A stretch of 7,455 bases of DNA from JANMZR01 sp031383555 (GCA_031383555.1 JANMZR010000148.1:1-7455); one strand, 5' to 3'; shown: positions 1 through 6,604, counted from the first letter of the stretch. Numbers and translations: made by a program. Notes: a model not told the origin generated them from the sequence alone.

Positions 1-454
1 CTGTATTACTCATCAAACTGTTAAAACTTGTATGTACGTTAGCAAGAATAGAAAGTCTTTCTTTTTCCTTATTGGAAAATGGTTCCATTCGCCACCCATT
101 TTTTTCTTCATTGTTTGGGTCTTCTGCAATCCTAAGAGCCATCAATAAACTCTGGTACGATGCCGCATATCTGCCCATATGAGCATATTGACGCCCTTTA
201 TTTGTTAAATAAGATGCTTCTGCCAGCCTGTCGTTGTTTTGCTTGGCGAGGGCAATGAGTTTGTCTGCATAAAACAACGCTGAATCTCTGTTTGCTTCAC
301 TGTAGTAAGATTGTATTTTTCCGTAAATGTGATATCGAGCTGAGTCGGTTGATGCTATTTTTAGGGCCTGCTTCAAGCTATCAGGGTTTGTTTTTTGTGC
401 AAAACCAAGGGTGCTTATGTGGGCGAGAAAGAGGGTGAGGGTTAATACTTTCAC
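1..454 (-). CDS. Secreted TPR-repeat protein, N-terminal part (runs off left edge)
   Basis: An open frame of 151 codons reads leftward from a GTG at 454-452 and is still open at the window edge. Residues 1-19 (MKVLTLTLFLAHISTLGFA) form a typical Sec signal peptide with a likely cut before QK, so the product should be exported or membrane-anchored. Residues about 41-80 and 81-115 are amphipathic helix pairs with TPR-like spacing (for example DSALFYADKLIALAKQ and GRQYAHMGRYAASYQSLLMALRIAE). The start lies 2 nt after the TGA of the histidine kinase gene, which suggests translational coupling. A TTG at 460-458, overlapping that TGA, is an alternative start adding two residues. In Bacteroidota such signal-peptide plus TPR N-termini often lead into a transmembrane segment and a histidine kinase or LuxR-type module; whether that happens here cannot be seen. 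The TPR call is moderate; signal peptide and reading frame are clear. Confidence 0.75.
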   Translation of the reverse strand, partial: MKVLTLTLFLAHISTLGFAQKTNPDSLKQALKIASTDSARYHIYGKIQSYYSEANRDSALFYADKLIALAKQNNDRLAEASYLTNKGRQYAHMGRYAASYQSLLMALRIAEDPNNEEKNGWRMEPFSNKEKERLSILANVHTSFNSLMSNT

Positions 455-456
455 GT

Positions 457-1869
457 TCAATTAGTTTTCAAAGGTAATTTCACCACAAACTCCGTCCCCA
501 CACCCTCCTCACTCAAACATTCAATGGTCCCGCTATGCCCTTTTGTAACAATATCATAAGCTAGAGAAAGCCCCAACCCAGTGCCTTGCCCTGTTGGTTT
601 TGTGGTGAAAAAGGGTTGAAAGATTTTGGCTTTTGTGGCTTCGTTTATTCCTGTGCCATTGTCAGAAACTGAAATTAAAATGGCCCCGATCCGTCGATGA
701 CTCTTGCCCTCTAAGGGAGAGTTTGCCTCGGGAACAAATAGGGTTTTGACAATAACCAACTTAGCTCCTCCGGGGGCTAGGGGACTTTGGAAAGCATTAT
801 TAATCAAATTCAAAAACACCCGACCCAAATCTTGCGGAATTACGGCTATTTTTGGCAAATCGGGGTCGAAATCTGTTTTGAAATCTGCATTGAAATCTTT
901 TTCTTTTGCTCTTAAGCCATGGTAGGCCAATCGCAAATATTCATCTGCTAAAGCATTAATATCTGAAAGTTCTTTTTCGCCAGAGCTGGTACGGCTATGG
1001 AGTAGCATTCCCTTTACAATACTGGCTGCACGCTGCCCGTGGTGAGTGATTTTTTGCTGATTTTGTGATAAGTCTGTTATAATTTCCTTAATGTATTTTT
1101 TGTCAATTGTTTCATTATTCAAATGTTCATTAAGTTCATCACAAAGCTCAACTGATACTTCAGAAAAATTATTCACGAAGTTCAGCGGGTTTTGTATTTC
1201 ATGTGCAATGCCTGCTGTAAGTTCGCCTAAAGAGGCCATTTTTTCTGATTGTATTAATTGTGATTGTGTGCTTTTGAGCTCAATTAATGATTTTTCAAGC
1301 TCTTCTTTTTGCTTTGAAATTTCTGAAGTGCGTTCAGCTACTTGGTATTCTAATGTGTTTTTTTGTGCTAGTAATTGTTCGTGTTCCTCTCTTTCTTTTT
1401 TACGTAATTCATTCTCCTTTTTCCCTTGCCTAAATATATAAAAGGAAAATCCTAATAACCAAAGGGATGCAAAGTCGGTTAATGAATTTAAATTTTCACG
1501 GTAATTTTCTAGCAATTTGGGAAAAGCTTCAATAAAAAAATTATCAAATGTTTTTATAATAAAAAGTGGTAAAATAGCAATTAAAACATTACGGGATATT
1601 TTTGAATCATTTAATTGATAAGTACAATAAATAATAAATGAAAAGAGAAAATAATAGAAAACCTTTTCTGTCTCTTTGATATTAAAAAGACCTAAAATTA
1701 TTAATAAGATTATTGTGAGTACCCAACTGAATTTTAATATTTGGTCAAGTCTAGGATTGCGAACTTGAGTATCGAAATATTTTCTCAGAAATAGAGAAAT
1801 TAAAAATACTAAAATTGATTTAAAAATTATTTGGATAGGATCAAAATTGCCATTAAAATAATTATTCAT
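457..1869 (-). CDS. Membrane-bound sensor histidine kinase
   Basis: A 470-residue two-component sensor kinase, expected to autophosphorylate on His and pass phosphate to a response regulator not in this window. About five hydrophobic segments lie in residues 11-147 (roughly 13-30, 45-63, 70-86, 93-110, 130-147). A Lys/Glu-rich coiled coil follows at about 150-210. The HisKA dimerisation domain carries the phospho-acceptor H223 in HEIQNP. The HATPase_c domain shows the N box (NLINNAF, 354-360), G1 box (DNGTGI, 403-408), F box (FQPFFTTK, 417-424) and G2 box (GQGTGLGLSLA, 427-437), so all catalytic motifs are intact. No periplasmic sensor domain is apparent, so the stimulus may be sensed in the membrane. 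The coding direction runs into the TPR gene 2 nt downstream. An oddity is the stretch between N and G1 boxes, which is lengthened by two SPL-containing segments (362-370 and 383-393). Base composition is very AT-rich in the membrane part and clearly less so in the catalytic part. The protein family is certain; the ligand is unknown. Confidence 0.95.
   Translation of the reverse strand: MNNYFNGNFDPIQIIFKSILVFLISLFLRKYFDTQVRNPRLDQILKFSWVLTIILLIILGLFNIKETEKVFYYFLFSFIIYCTYQLNDSKISRNVLIAILPLFIIKTFDNFFIEAFPKLLENYRENLNSLTDFASLWLLGFSFYIFRQGKKENELRKKEREEHEQLLAQKNTLEYQVAERTSEISKQKEELEKSLIELKSTQSQLIQSEKMASLGELTAGIAHEIQNPLNFVNNFSEVSVELCDELNEHLNNETIDKKYIKEIITDLSQNQQKITHHGQRAASIVKGMLLHSRTSSGEKELSDINALADEYLRLAYHGLRAKEKDFNADFKTDFDPDLPKIAVIPQDLGRVFLNLINNAFQSPLAPGGAKLVIVKTLFVPEANSPLEGKSHRRIGAILISVSDNGTGINEATKAKIFQPFFTTKPTGQGTGLGLSLAYDIVTKGHSGTIECLSEEGVGTEFVVKLPLKTN
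697..786 (-). repeat. Pair of G/C-rich, hairpin-like short insertions inside the kinase gene
   Basis: Two short G/C-rich blocks stand out from AT-rich surroundings within the kinase ATPase domain. In coding direction the first (786-760) reads AGTCCCCTAGCCCCCGGAGG followed by AGCTAAG and encodes SPLAPGGAK. The second (723-697) reads AACTCTCCCTTAGAGGGCAA followed by GAGTCAT and encodes NSPLEGKSH. Each is partly self-complementary (TAGCTCCTC/CGGGGGCTA with two mismatches; CCCTCTAAGGG with a 3-nt loop) and each encodes SPL. They sit in the variable loop between the N and G1 boxes, where added residues can be tolerated. They resemble short palindromic G/C-rich units that recur between genes in many Bacteroidota genomes. 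Calling them members of such a dispersed family is inference from recollection, because only these two copies are visible here. Confidence 0.4.
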
Positions 1870-1931
1870 AAAAATTGTTTTAAACTACACCTCAAGTTAT
1901 TAAAAAAAAATTAATAATTTGATGATATTTT

Positions 1932-1947
1932 AGCAAAGTACTTTGCT
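1932..1947. promoter_or_regulatory. Perfect 16-bp palindrome, candidate operator in divergent promoter region
   Basis: AGCAAAGTACTTTGCT is an exact inverted repeat; beyond one mismatched pair it extends by two more matching pairs on each side. It lies in the 89-bp region between the divergent kinase gene (start at 1869) and transglutaminase gene (start at 1959), ending 11 nt before the latter ATG. A near-consensus -7 box (TAACTTTA, 1948-1955) overlaps its right edge, so a bound dimeric regulator could block transcription of the transglutaminase gene and possibly of the kinase gene. No regulator gene is present in the window and no known binding-site consensus is claimed. Confidence 0.5.
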
Positions 1948-1958
1948 TAACTTTAATT

Positions 1959-2744
1959 ATGAAACTAAAAGTTGGCTGTAGGCTCGAATATTTTTCCCAT
2001 ACAATTACCCCATTAATTACACTTTTGCGCTTGAGAAAGGAAATGTCTCAATTTATTGAGTCAGAGACATTTAAATTGGAGCCTCTTTTGCCAATGACTG
2101 AGTACCTTGATTTATTTGGAAATTATTGTCAGCGATTGGAAGTGTCAGAAGGCAAGATGTTGATTGATACCAGTTCTATTGTTGTTACAAACGATGAAGT
2201 TGTGGAAAATCATGAAGCCAATTTCACACTCATTCAAGACCTGCCTGAGCATACACTAATATATTTATTGCCAAGCCGTTTTTGTGAATCGGATAAATTG
2301 AATACAAAGGCTTTTGAGATAATTAAAGACCAATATATTGGTTATCAGATGGTTGAGGCAATTAGAAGCTGGGTGAATTTGAATATAAAATACGAATACA
2401 ATAGAAGCACCTCCTCAACTTCAGCTTTAGATACCCTTGAAAGTAAGCATGGGGTTTGTCGTGATTTGTCGCACTTGGCCATAGCACTTTGTAGGAGTGT
2501 CAACATTCCTGCGAGAATTGTAGTTGGTTACCTTTATAACTTAAAACCTATGGACTTACATGCTTGGTTTGAGGCTTTTCTAGATGGCCAATGGTACACT
2601 TTTGATGCTACACAACCCAAAACCACAGGTGGAAGAGTAGTGCTCGCCTATGGTCGTGATGCTACCGATGTGGCCACTGCTACTTATTTTGGCGACATGA
2701 AACTGAAAAATATGTTAGTTTATGTGGAGGAAATTATTGAGTAA
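1959..2744 (+). CDS. Transglutaminase-like cysteine protease-fold protein
   Basis: A 261-residue cytoplasmic-looking protein of the bacterial transglutaminase-like superfamily (COG1305-type). Residues about 1-105 match the beta-rich N-terminal domain usual in this group, beginning MKLKVGCRLEY and including TEYLDLFGNYCQRL (47-60). The papain-like catalytic core follows, with C167 in GVCRDLSHLA, H201 in DLHAWFEAF and D216 in FDATQP forming a complete Cys-His-Asp triad. No signal peptide or membrane segment is visible. Family members act as peptidases or amide hydrolases, more often than as protein crosslinkers; the substrate here cannot be inferred. In many bacteria such genes sit beside alpha-E/circularly permuted ATP-grasp genes, but no such partner is present. 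The ATG at 1959 fits because the conserved domain starts immediately. The gene diverges from the kinase and converges on the tiny ORFs with only 17 nt between stop codons and no clear terminator. Confidence 0.92.
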   Translation: MKLKVGCRLEYFSHTITPLITLLRLRKEMSQFIESETFKLEPLLPMTEYLDLFGNYCQRLEVSEGKMLIDTSSIVVTNDEVVENHEANFTLIQDLPEHTLIYLLPSRFCESDKLNTKAFEIIKDQYIGYQMVEAIRSWVNLNIKYEYNRSTSSTSALDTLESKHGVCRDLSHLAIALCRSVNIPARIVVGYLYNLKPMDLHAWFEAFLDGQWYTFDATQPKTTGGRVVLAYGRDATDVATATYFGDMKLKNMLVYVEEIIE

Positions 2745-2761
2745 AAGAAATTAACTTTTTT

Positions 2762-2992
2762 TTAAGAGTATTGAAGCATATTATTTTTCATTAGGTCATA
2801 AGTTTCTAAGAGTTTTTCAATAACCTCAGCGTCGCTTTTCATTTCAGTTAAGGCATCTTTTCTATAAATTTGATAATCTTCATCAGAAAGTGCATAAACA
2901 TAATTTTTAAGTTCGGTTCTTATACTTTCTTTTTCCAAGCTTGTAGTTGCTTCTTTTATTTTTTTTTCAAAATCTTTTATTATTTTTTTCAT
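2762..2992 (-). CDS. Small hypothetical protein, 76 aa
   Basis: A short Lys/Glu-rich protein that I do not recognise. It has no Cys, no signal peptide and no membrane segment. Residues 1-33 and 39-70 look strongly helical and charged, for example KKIIKDFEKKIKEA and DALTEMKSDAEVIEKLLETY. Its ATG overlaps the stop of the preceding interrupted small ORF by 4 nt (ATGA), which supports a real two-gene transcription unit with coupled translation. The protein-like composition, sensible start and overlap argue against chance. The position directly downstream of pgi (upstream partner starts 69 nt after pgi stop) means it could be read from the pgi transcript. Paired small charged proteins can be toxin-antitoxin, immunity or chaperone-like units, but nothing in the sequence selects one of these. 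Confidence 0.6.
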   Translation of the reverse strand: MKKIIKDFEKKIKEATTSLEKESIRTELKNYVYALSDEDYQIYRKDALTEMKSDAEVIEKLLETYDLMKNNMLQYS

Positions 2993-3177
2993 AGCTTTTT
3001 GAGTTCTTTATTGATTTTTTGAATCATATCTCTAAAATATTTTGCATTATTTAATAATTCGTTATACTCTTCATCACTTCCTTTTATTGAAAAATTTTCA
3101 ATTCTATCATTATAATTATCAATTTTATTTTCCAGTATCTTTTTTAGCTAAACTAAAGTGTTAAAGTCAAATTCCAT
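2989..3177 (-). pseudogene. Small ORF of 63 codons interrupted by an in-frame amber codon
   Basis: Reading from the ATG at 3177-3175, the frame is MEFDFNTLV, then TAG (3150-3148), then 52 further sense codons ending KINKELKKL and a TGA at 2991-2989. The part after the TAG is protein-like and highly charged (LKKILENKIDNYNDRIENFS and onward). Its TGA overlaps the ATG of the 76-aa gene as ATGA, as expected for an intact operon partner. The simplest reading is a recent single-base change creating an amber codon at codon 10, for example from CAG, AAG or GAG. Alternatives are that translation begins after the TAG at a non-ATG codon (CTG at codon 15), that the upstream ATG is coincidental, or that the TAG is read through. 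No function is recognised. The downstream reading frame appears undisturbed, so any inactivation would be recent. Confidence 0.5.
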
Positions 3178-3245
3178 TATTTTTATTCAGATAGGTAAAT
3201 ATAATTAAATCCATTAAAAAAATAATCTGAAAAACTAAATATTTC

Positions 3246-4889
3246 CTACCTCCAATTCTTATACAAATTTATCAAACTGTTTGTTGAGCTATCATGGCTG
3301 TTAATTGCTTCATTATCAGTAAGTTCTGGCAATATTTTATTGGCTAATTGCTTGCCTAATTCCACACCCCATTGGTCGAAACTAAATATATTCCAAATAT
3401 AACCTTGCACAAAAATCTTATGCTCATAGGCAGCAATTAAGCTACCCAAAGTTCGGGGGTCTAACTTTTTGAATAAAAATGAATTGGTAGGTCTATTGCC
3501 TTTGAATACTTTGAATGGTGCTAAGAAATCAATTTCTTCTTGAGTTTTTCCAGCTTTTTGCAATTCAGCAATTACTTCTGATTTAGATTTGCCATTCATC
3601 AATGCCTCAGTTTGGGCAAAATAGTTGCTCATCAGTATTTTATGATGCTCACCGATGGGGTTTTGACTTTGTGCAGGAGCCAGAAAATCACATGGAATTA
3701 ACTTGGTACCTTGGTGAATTAATTGATAAAAAGCATGTTGACCGTTGGTACCCGGCTCACCCCAGATAACTGGGCCAGTTTGATAATCGACCTCATCCCC
3801 ATTTCTATCCTTATTTTTACCGTTACTCTCCATATCGCCTTGTTGGAAATAGGCAGCAAATCGATGCATATATTGGTCGTAAGGCAAAATGGCCTGGGTA
3901 TTAGCTCCAAAAAAATTGTTATACCAAATGCCCAATAGCGCCATTATAACTGGTATATTTTGATCGAATTCTGTATTTTCAAAATGCTCATCCATGGCAT
4001 TGGCACCATCAAGGAGTGTTCTAAAATTATCAAAACCAACTGATAATGAGATTGATAGGCCAATAGCAGACCAAAGTGAATACCGGCCGCCAACCCAGTC
4101 CCAAAAGCCAAACATATTAGTAGTATCGATTCCAAACTTGCTTACTTCCACTGCATTTGTACTCATAGCTACAAAATGCTTAGCCACTTCTGACTCATTT
4201 TTTGCTGATGCCAAAAACCAATTTCTTGCTGAATGGGCATTTGACATTGTTTCTTGGGTAGTGAAGGTTTTGGAGGCAATTAAAAATAGCGTAGTTTCTG
4301 TATTCACTTTTTTCAAAGTTTCGGCAATATGAGTGCCATCAACATTTGAAACAAAATGGATTTTTAAGTGATTAGCATAAGGTTTTAAGGCTTCAGTAAC
4401 CATTACAGGGCCTAAGTCGGAGCCACCGATGCCAATATTTATAACATCAGTAATGGATTTACCTGTATATCCTTTCCAAGAACCAGAAATGATTTTTTCT
4501 GAAAATATTTTCATTTTTTCCAAAACTTCATTTACATCTGGCATTACATTTTTACCGTTAATTATTACAGAATCGGCTTTACTACGTAAGGCTGTATGCA
4601 TAACTGGACGCCCCTCGGTTTGGTTTATTGCCTCACCTGCAAATAGTTGCTTAATACCATCGGCCAAGTCACATTCATTGGCAAGGCTAATTAGTTTTTG
4701 TTTGGTTTCTTCAGTAATTATATTTTTTGAATAGTCAAAAACAATATTTTCAAAGCCGACAGAAAATTTGTTAAAGCGCTCATGATCAGCCTTAAACATA
4801 TCTTTCATTCTGAAATTTTTTGTATCATTATAAAGAGTATGTAGTTCTGAATAAGCTTTTGTTTTGGTTGGGTTTATAGACTTTAGCAT
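3246..4889 (-). CDS. pgi: Glucose-6-phosphate isomerase
   Basis: A full-length (547-residue) phosphoglucose isomerase that interconverts glucose 6-phosphate and fructose 6-phosphate in the cytoplasm, linking glycolysis, gluconeogenesis and the pentose phosphate pathway. It belongs to the long form shared by enterobacteria and animals. The phosphate-binding segments GIGGSDLGP (153-161) and SKTFTTQET (206-214) are present. So are both family signatures, DWVGGRYSLWSAIG (264-277) and FDQWGVELGKQLA (504-516). By alignment with the rabbit enzyme, catalytic residues are E354 (MESNGK), H385 (GQHAF) and K513 (ELGKQ); all are present. The 53-nt gap to the upstream GH25 gene contains no consensus promoter. 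The gene is therefore either co-transcribed with GH25 or uses a promoter I cannot recognise. No truncation or unusual residue is seen. Confidence 0.99.
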   Translation of the reverse strand: MLKSINPTKTKAYSELHTLYNDTKNFRMKDMFKADHERFNKFSVGFENIVFDYSKNIITEETKQKLISLANECDLADGIKQLFAGEAINQTEGRPVMHTALRSKADSVIINGKNVMPDVNEVLEKMKIFSEKIISGSWKGYTGKSITDVINIGIGGSDLGPVMVTEALKPYANHLKIHFVSNVDGTHIAETLKKVNTETTLFLIASKTFTTQETMSNAHSARNWFLASAKNESEVAKHFVAMSTNAVEVSKFGIDTTNMFGFWDWVGGRYSLWSAIGLSISLSVGFDNFRTLLDGANAMDEHFENTEFDQNIPVIMALLGIWYNNFFGANTQAILPYDQYMHRFAAYFQQGDMESNGKNKDRNGDEVDYQTGPVIWGEPGTNGQHAFYQLIHQGTKLIPCDFLAPAQSQNPIGEHHKILMSNYFAQTEALMNGKSKSEVIAELQKAGKTQEEIDFLAPFKVFKGNRPTNSFLFKKLDPRTLGSLIAAYEHKIFVQGYIWNIFSFDQWGVELGKQLANKILPELTDNEAINSHDSSTNSLINLYKNWR

Positions 4890-4942
4890 TGTTTTTTATA
4901 TTTTGATTTTGAACTTGAGTTTATATTTATTTTAAAGTACTT

Positions 4943-5722
4943 CTATTTTCGTAAATTATTAAATTTTTCTTCACCCATCAAAAAACTATTGATATCAACC
5001 TCCTCATCTATTCCTTCTATCTTACCTTTTTTGCTATATTGCCAAAAATACAACAACTTTTTATCATATAGCGTTAAATCAGTTTTGGAATAATCTGCAA
5101 TCCAGAGAGGGTAGTTTTCAAAGTTTCCTTTAATGAATTTATTGAAATAGGATTGATTGGTATATATTATTGGCTTCATTCCATAGTAATTTTCAATGAG
5201 CCTAAGCCAAGTGCCAATGTCTTTAATTATTTTATTGTCATGATTTAAGGAATTTTCTTCAATATCTAAAACAGGTGGGAGGTCACCTGATTTAAGACTT
5301 ACATTTTTTTTGAAAATAGCTACCTGGCTTTCAGGGTCACGCCATGGAATATAATAATGATAGGCGCCTCTCACTATTTCTTTTTCTCGGGCTTCTTTCC
5401 AGTTTCTTTTAAAATCTTTATCAGTAATGTTAGTTCCTTCACTGGCTTTTATGAATGCAAAATTTATTTTAATTTCATCAACCTCAAGCGCTTTCACCTT
5501 TTCCCAATCAATTTTACCATTGTGATGGGATACGTCAATGCCATGAATAATATGTTTTAAAGGAAGTTTTATGCCAAATTCTTTGATATAGGTCCATTTA
5601 TTGGGGTTTGGGAATATTATTAAAAATATAAAATATCCAATTACTAAAAACAAAAACGCCCAAAGTGTTTTTTTTGCGTTTATTGAAAGTTTCTTATATT
5701 TTTTGAGTATTTTCAACAGCAT
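4943..5722 (-). CDS. Membrane-anchored GH25 lysozyme-like muramidase
   Basis: A 259-residue protein with a short basic cytoplasmic N-terminus (residues 1-19, many Lys), one transmembrane helix (about 20-37) and an extracytoplasmic glycoside hydrolase family 25 domain (about 58-255). The family cleaves the beta-1,4 bond between N-acetylmuramic acid and N-acetylglucosamine in peptidoglycan. Diagnostic motifs are GIDVSHHNGKIDW (61-73, D63), FAFIKASEGT (88-97, E95), GAYHYY (119-124), PPVLDIEE (149-156, with the D153/E155 catalytic pair), LWIADY (206-211) and EVDINSF (241-247). The expected acidic active-site residues are therefore all present and the enzyme is probably active. The lack of a cleavable signal suggests a signal anchor facing the periplasm. 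The ATG at 5722 is preceded 4 nt upstream by TAAATTTG, an exact -7 element. A strong terminator lies between it and the peroxiredoxin gene, so GH25 probably starts its own transcript, possibly continuing into pgi. Confidence 0.95.
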   Translation of the reverse strand: MLLKILKKYKKLSINAKKTLWAFLFLVIGYFIFLIIFPNPNKWTYIKEFGIKLPLKHIIHGIDVSHHNGKIDWEKVKALEVDEIKINFAFIKASEGTNITDKDFKRNWKEAREKEIVRGAYHYYIPWRDPESQVAIFKKNVSLKSGDLPPVLDIEENSLNHDNKIIKDIGTWLRLIENYYGMKPIIYTNQSYFNKFIKGNFENYPLWIADYSKTDLTLYDKKLLYFWQYSKKGKIEGIDEEVDINSFLMGEEKFNNLRK

Positions 5723-5726
5723 TATA

Positions 5727-5734
5727 CAAATTTA
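5727..5734 (-). promoter_or_regulatory. Possible -7 promoter box for the GH25 gene
   Basis: TAAATTTG on the minus strand matches the Bacteroidota -7 consensus TAnnTTTG. It ends only 4 nt before the GH25 ATG, so a start site at the usual distance would give a leaderless or nearly leaderless mRNA. No TTTG lies at the usual 19-21 nt upstream; the nearest (in a run TTTTTTG) is 25 nt away. The match may therefore be chance in AT-rich sequence. Confidence 0.25.
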
Positions 5735-5790
5735 CTAACCAATTTTATTTATTTGCTTGCAAAAAATAAATTTAAAAATATTCTTAACAA

Positions 5791-5822
5791 AAAAAACTCT
5801 TCTAATTTCTGAAGAGTTTTTT
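5791..5822 (-). terminator. Intrinsic terminator after the peroxiredoxin gene
   Basis: A perfect 12-bp stem (AAAAAACTCTTC pairing with GAAGAGTTTTTT) with an 8-nt loop, flanked by runs of A and T, lies about 65-95 nt past the peroxiredoxin stop codon. On the minus strand the stem is followed by a T run, as in a Rho-independent terminator. The symmetry would let it act in both directions, but only minus-strand genes flank it. It separates the peroxiredoxin transcript from the GH25-pgi group. Confidence 0.85.
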
Positions 5823-5886
5823 TAATTTAAATTGGACAGTTCTAAAAATTTAGATTTTTAATAACCGATTCATTTTTTATTTTTTT

Positions 5887-6522
5887 TTACAAATTTGGTT
5901 GCGGTGTTACTCGTAAATAAGGCTTTACAAAATTTACTCCTTTTGGGAATTTTGTTGCCAAATCGTCATTTGAAACTGCTGGAGTTACTATTACATCTTC
6001 ACCATTTTTCCAATCAGCTGGAGTGGCTACTTGATAATTGGCAGTTAATTGTAAAGAATCTATTACACGAAGTAATTCTTGAAAATTACGACCTGTTGAA
6101 GCCGGATAAGTTAAGGTTAATTTAACTTTTTTATCGGGCCCAATTATAAAAACTGATCGTACAGTTGCTTTTTCTGAAGCATTTGGATGAATCATATCAT
6201 ATAAAGTGGCCACATTTCTATCGCTATCCGCTATAATAGGGAAGTTTACTTTTACGTTGTTAACCTCCTCAATGTCAGGTACCCACTTATTGTGTGAGTC
6301 GATATCGTCAACCGAAACAGCAATTACTTTGACATTTTTAGCTTCAAATTCACCTTTTAAAAGTGCTGTTTTGCCGAGTTCTGTGGTGCAAACAGGTGTA
6401 AAATCGGCAGGATGCGAAAAAAGCATCCCCCAAGAACTACCCAACCATTCATGAAAGTTGATTGTTCCCTGTGTAGTTTCTGCCGTGAAATCTGGCGCAA
6501 TATCTCCTAATCTAATTGACAT
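5887..6522 (-). CDS. 1-Cys peroxiredoxin (Prx6/AhpC-TSA family)
   Basis: A 211-residue thioredoxin-fold peroxidase that reduces hydrogen peroxide, organic hydroperoxides or peroxynitrite in the cytoplasm. The peroxidatic cysteine is C45 in HPADFTPVCTTELG (37-50), with the conserved T42 and P43 before it. R122 (TVRSVF) and the segment YPASTGRNFQELLRVIDSLQ (139-158) are typical of the Prx6 subgroup. The C-terminal domain (about 165-211, starting ATPADWKNGEDVIVTP) is also the Prx6 form. C45 is the only cysteine in the protein, so this is a true 1-Cys enzyme that needs an external thiol for recycling. Length is normal for the subgroup and there is no signal peptide. A consensus promoter lies about 80-115 nt upstream and a strong terminator follows, so the gene appears monocistronic. 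No AhpF or thioredoxin partner is nearby. Confidence 0.97.
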   Translation of the reverse strand: MSIRLGDIAPDFTAETTQGTINFHEWLGSSWGMLFSHPADFTPVCTTELGKTALLKGEFEAKNVKVIAVSVDDIDSHNKWVPDIEEVNNVKVNFPIIADSDRNVATLYDMIHPNASEKATVRSVFIIGPDKKVKLTLTYPASTGRNFQELLRVIDSLQLTANYQVATPADWKNGEDVIVTPAVSNDDLATKFPKGVNFVKPYLRVTPQPNL

Positions 6523-6604
6523 TATTTTTTTAGTTTAAAAGTTTTTTTGTTTTAAGGTTTGTTTAATCTATAATTAAGTTTAGAATAGCCTTATTTCCAA
6601 AAAC

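Noticed and set aside
704..925. Plus-strand open frame of 73 codons opposite the kinase gene.
   Set aside because: It is antisense to the conserved ATPase domain. Its codons are dictated by the kinase frame and the G/C-rich inserts, and no recognisable protein results.
3139..3150. A slippery-type heptamer A AAA AAG directly after the amber codon of the small ORF, suggesting programmed -1 frameshifting.
   Set aside because: The heptamer lies after the TAG, and both other frames entering it from upstream are closed by stops within a few codons. Frameshifting there could not bypass the amber codon.
2762..3177. Naming the small ORF pair as a toxin-antitoxin system.
   Set aside because: Size and overlap fit, but no toxin fold, catalytic motif or DNA-binding antitoxin motif is visible, so the name would be a guess.
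3186..3231. Inverted repeat TTCAGAT/ATCTGAA between pgi and the small ORFs as a pgi terminator.
   Set aside because: The stem is only 7 bp with a loop of about 32 nt and no T run follows, so it is not a convincing terminator.
3178..3245. TATATTTA upstream of the small ORF pair as a -7 promoter box.
   Set aside because: It matches five of six fixed positions, but no TTTG lies at the required distance, and similar matches are frequent in this AT-rich spacer.
3723..4734. Several open frames of 63-112 codons overlapping pgi on both strands.
   Set aside because: They are shadows of the strongly conserved pgi reading frame, with no start context or protein-like motifs of their own.
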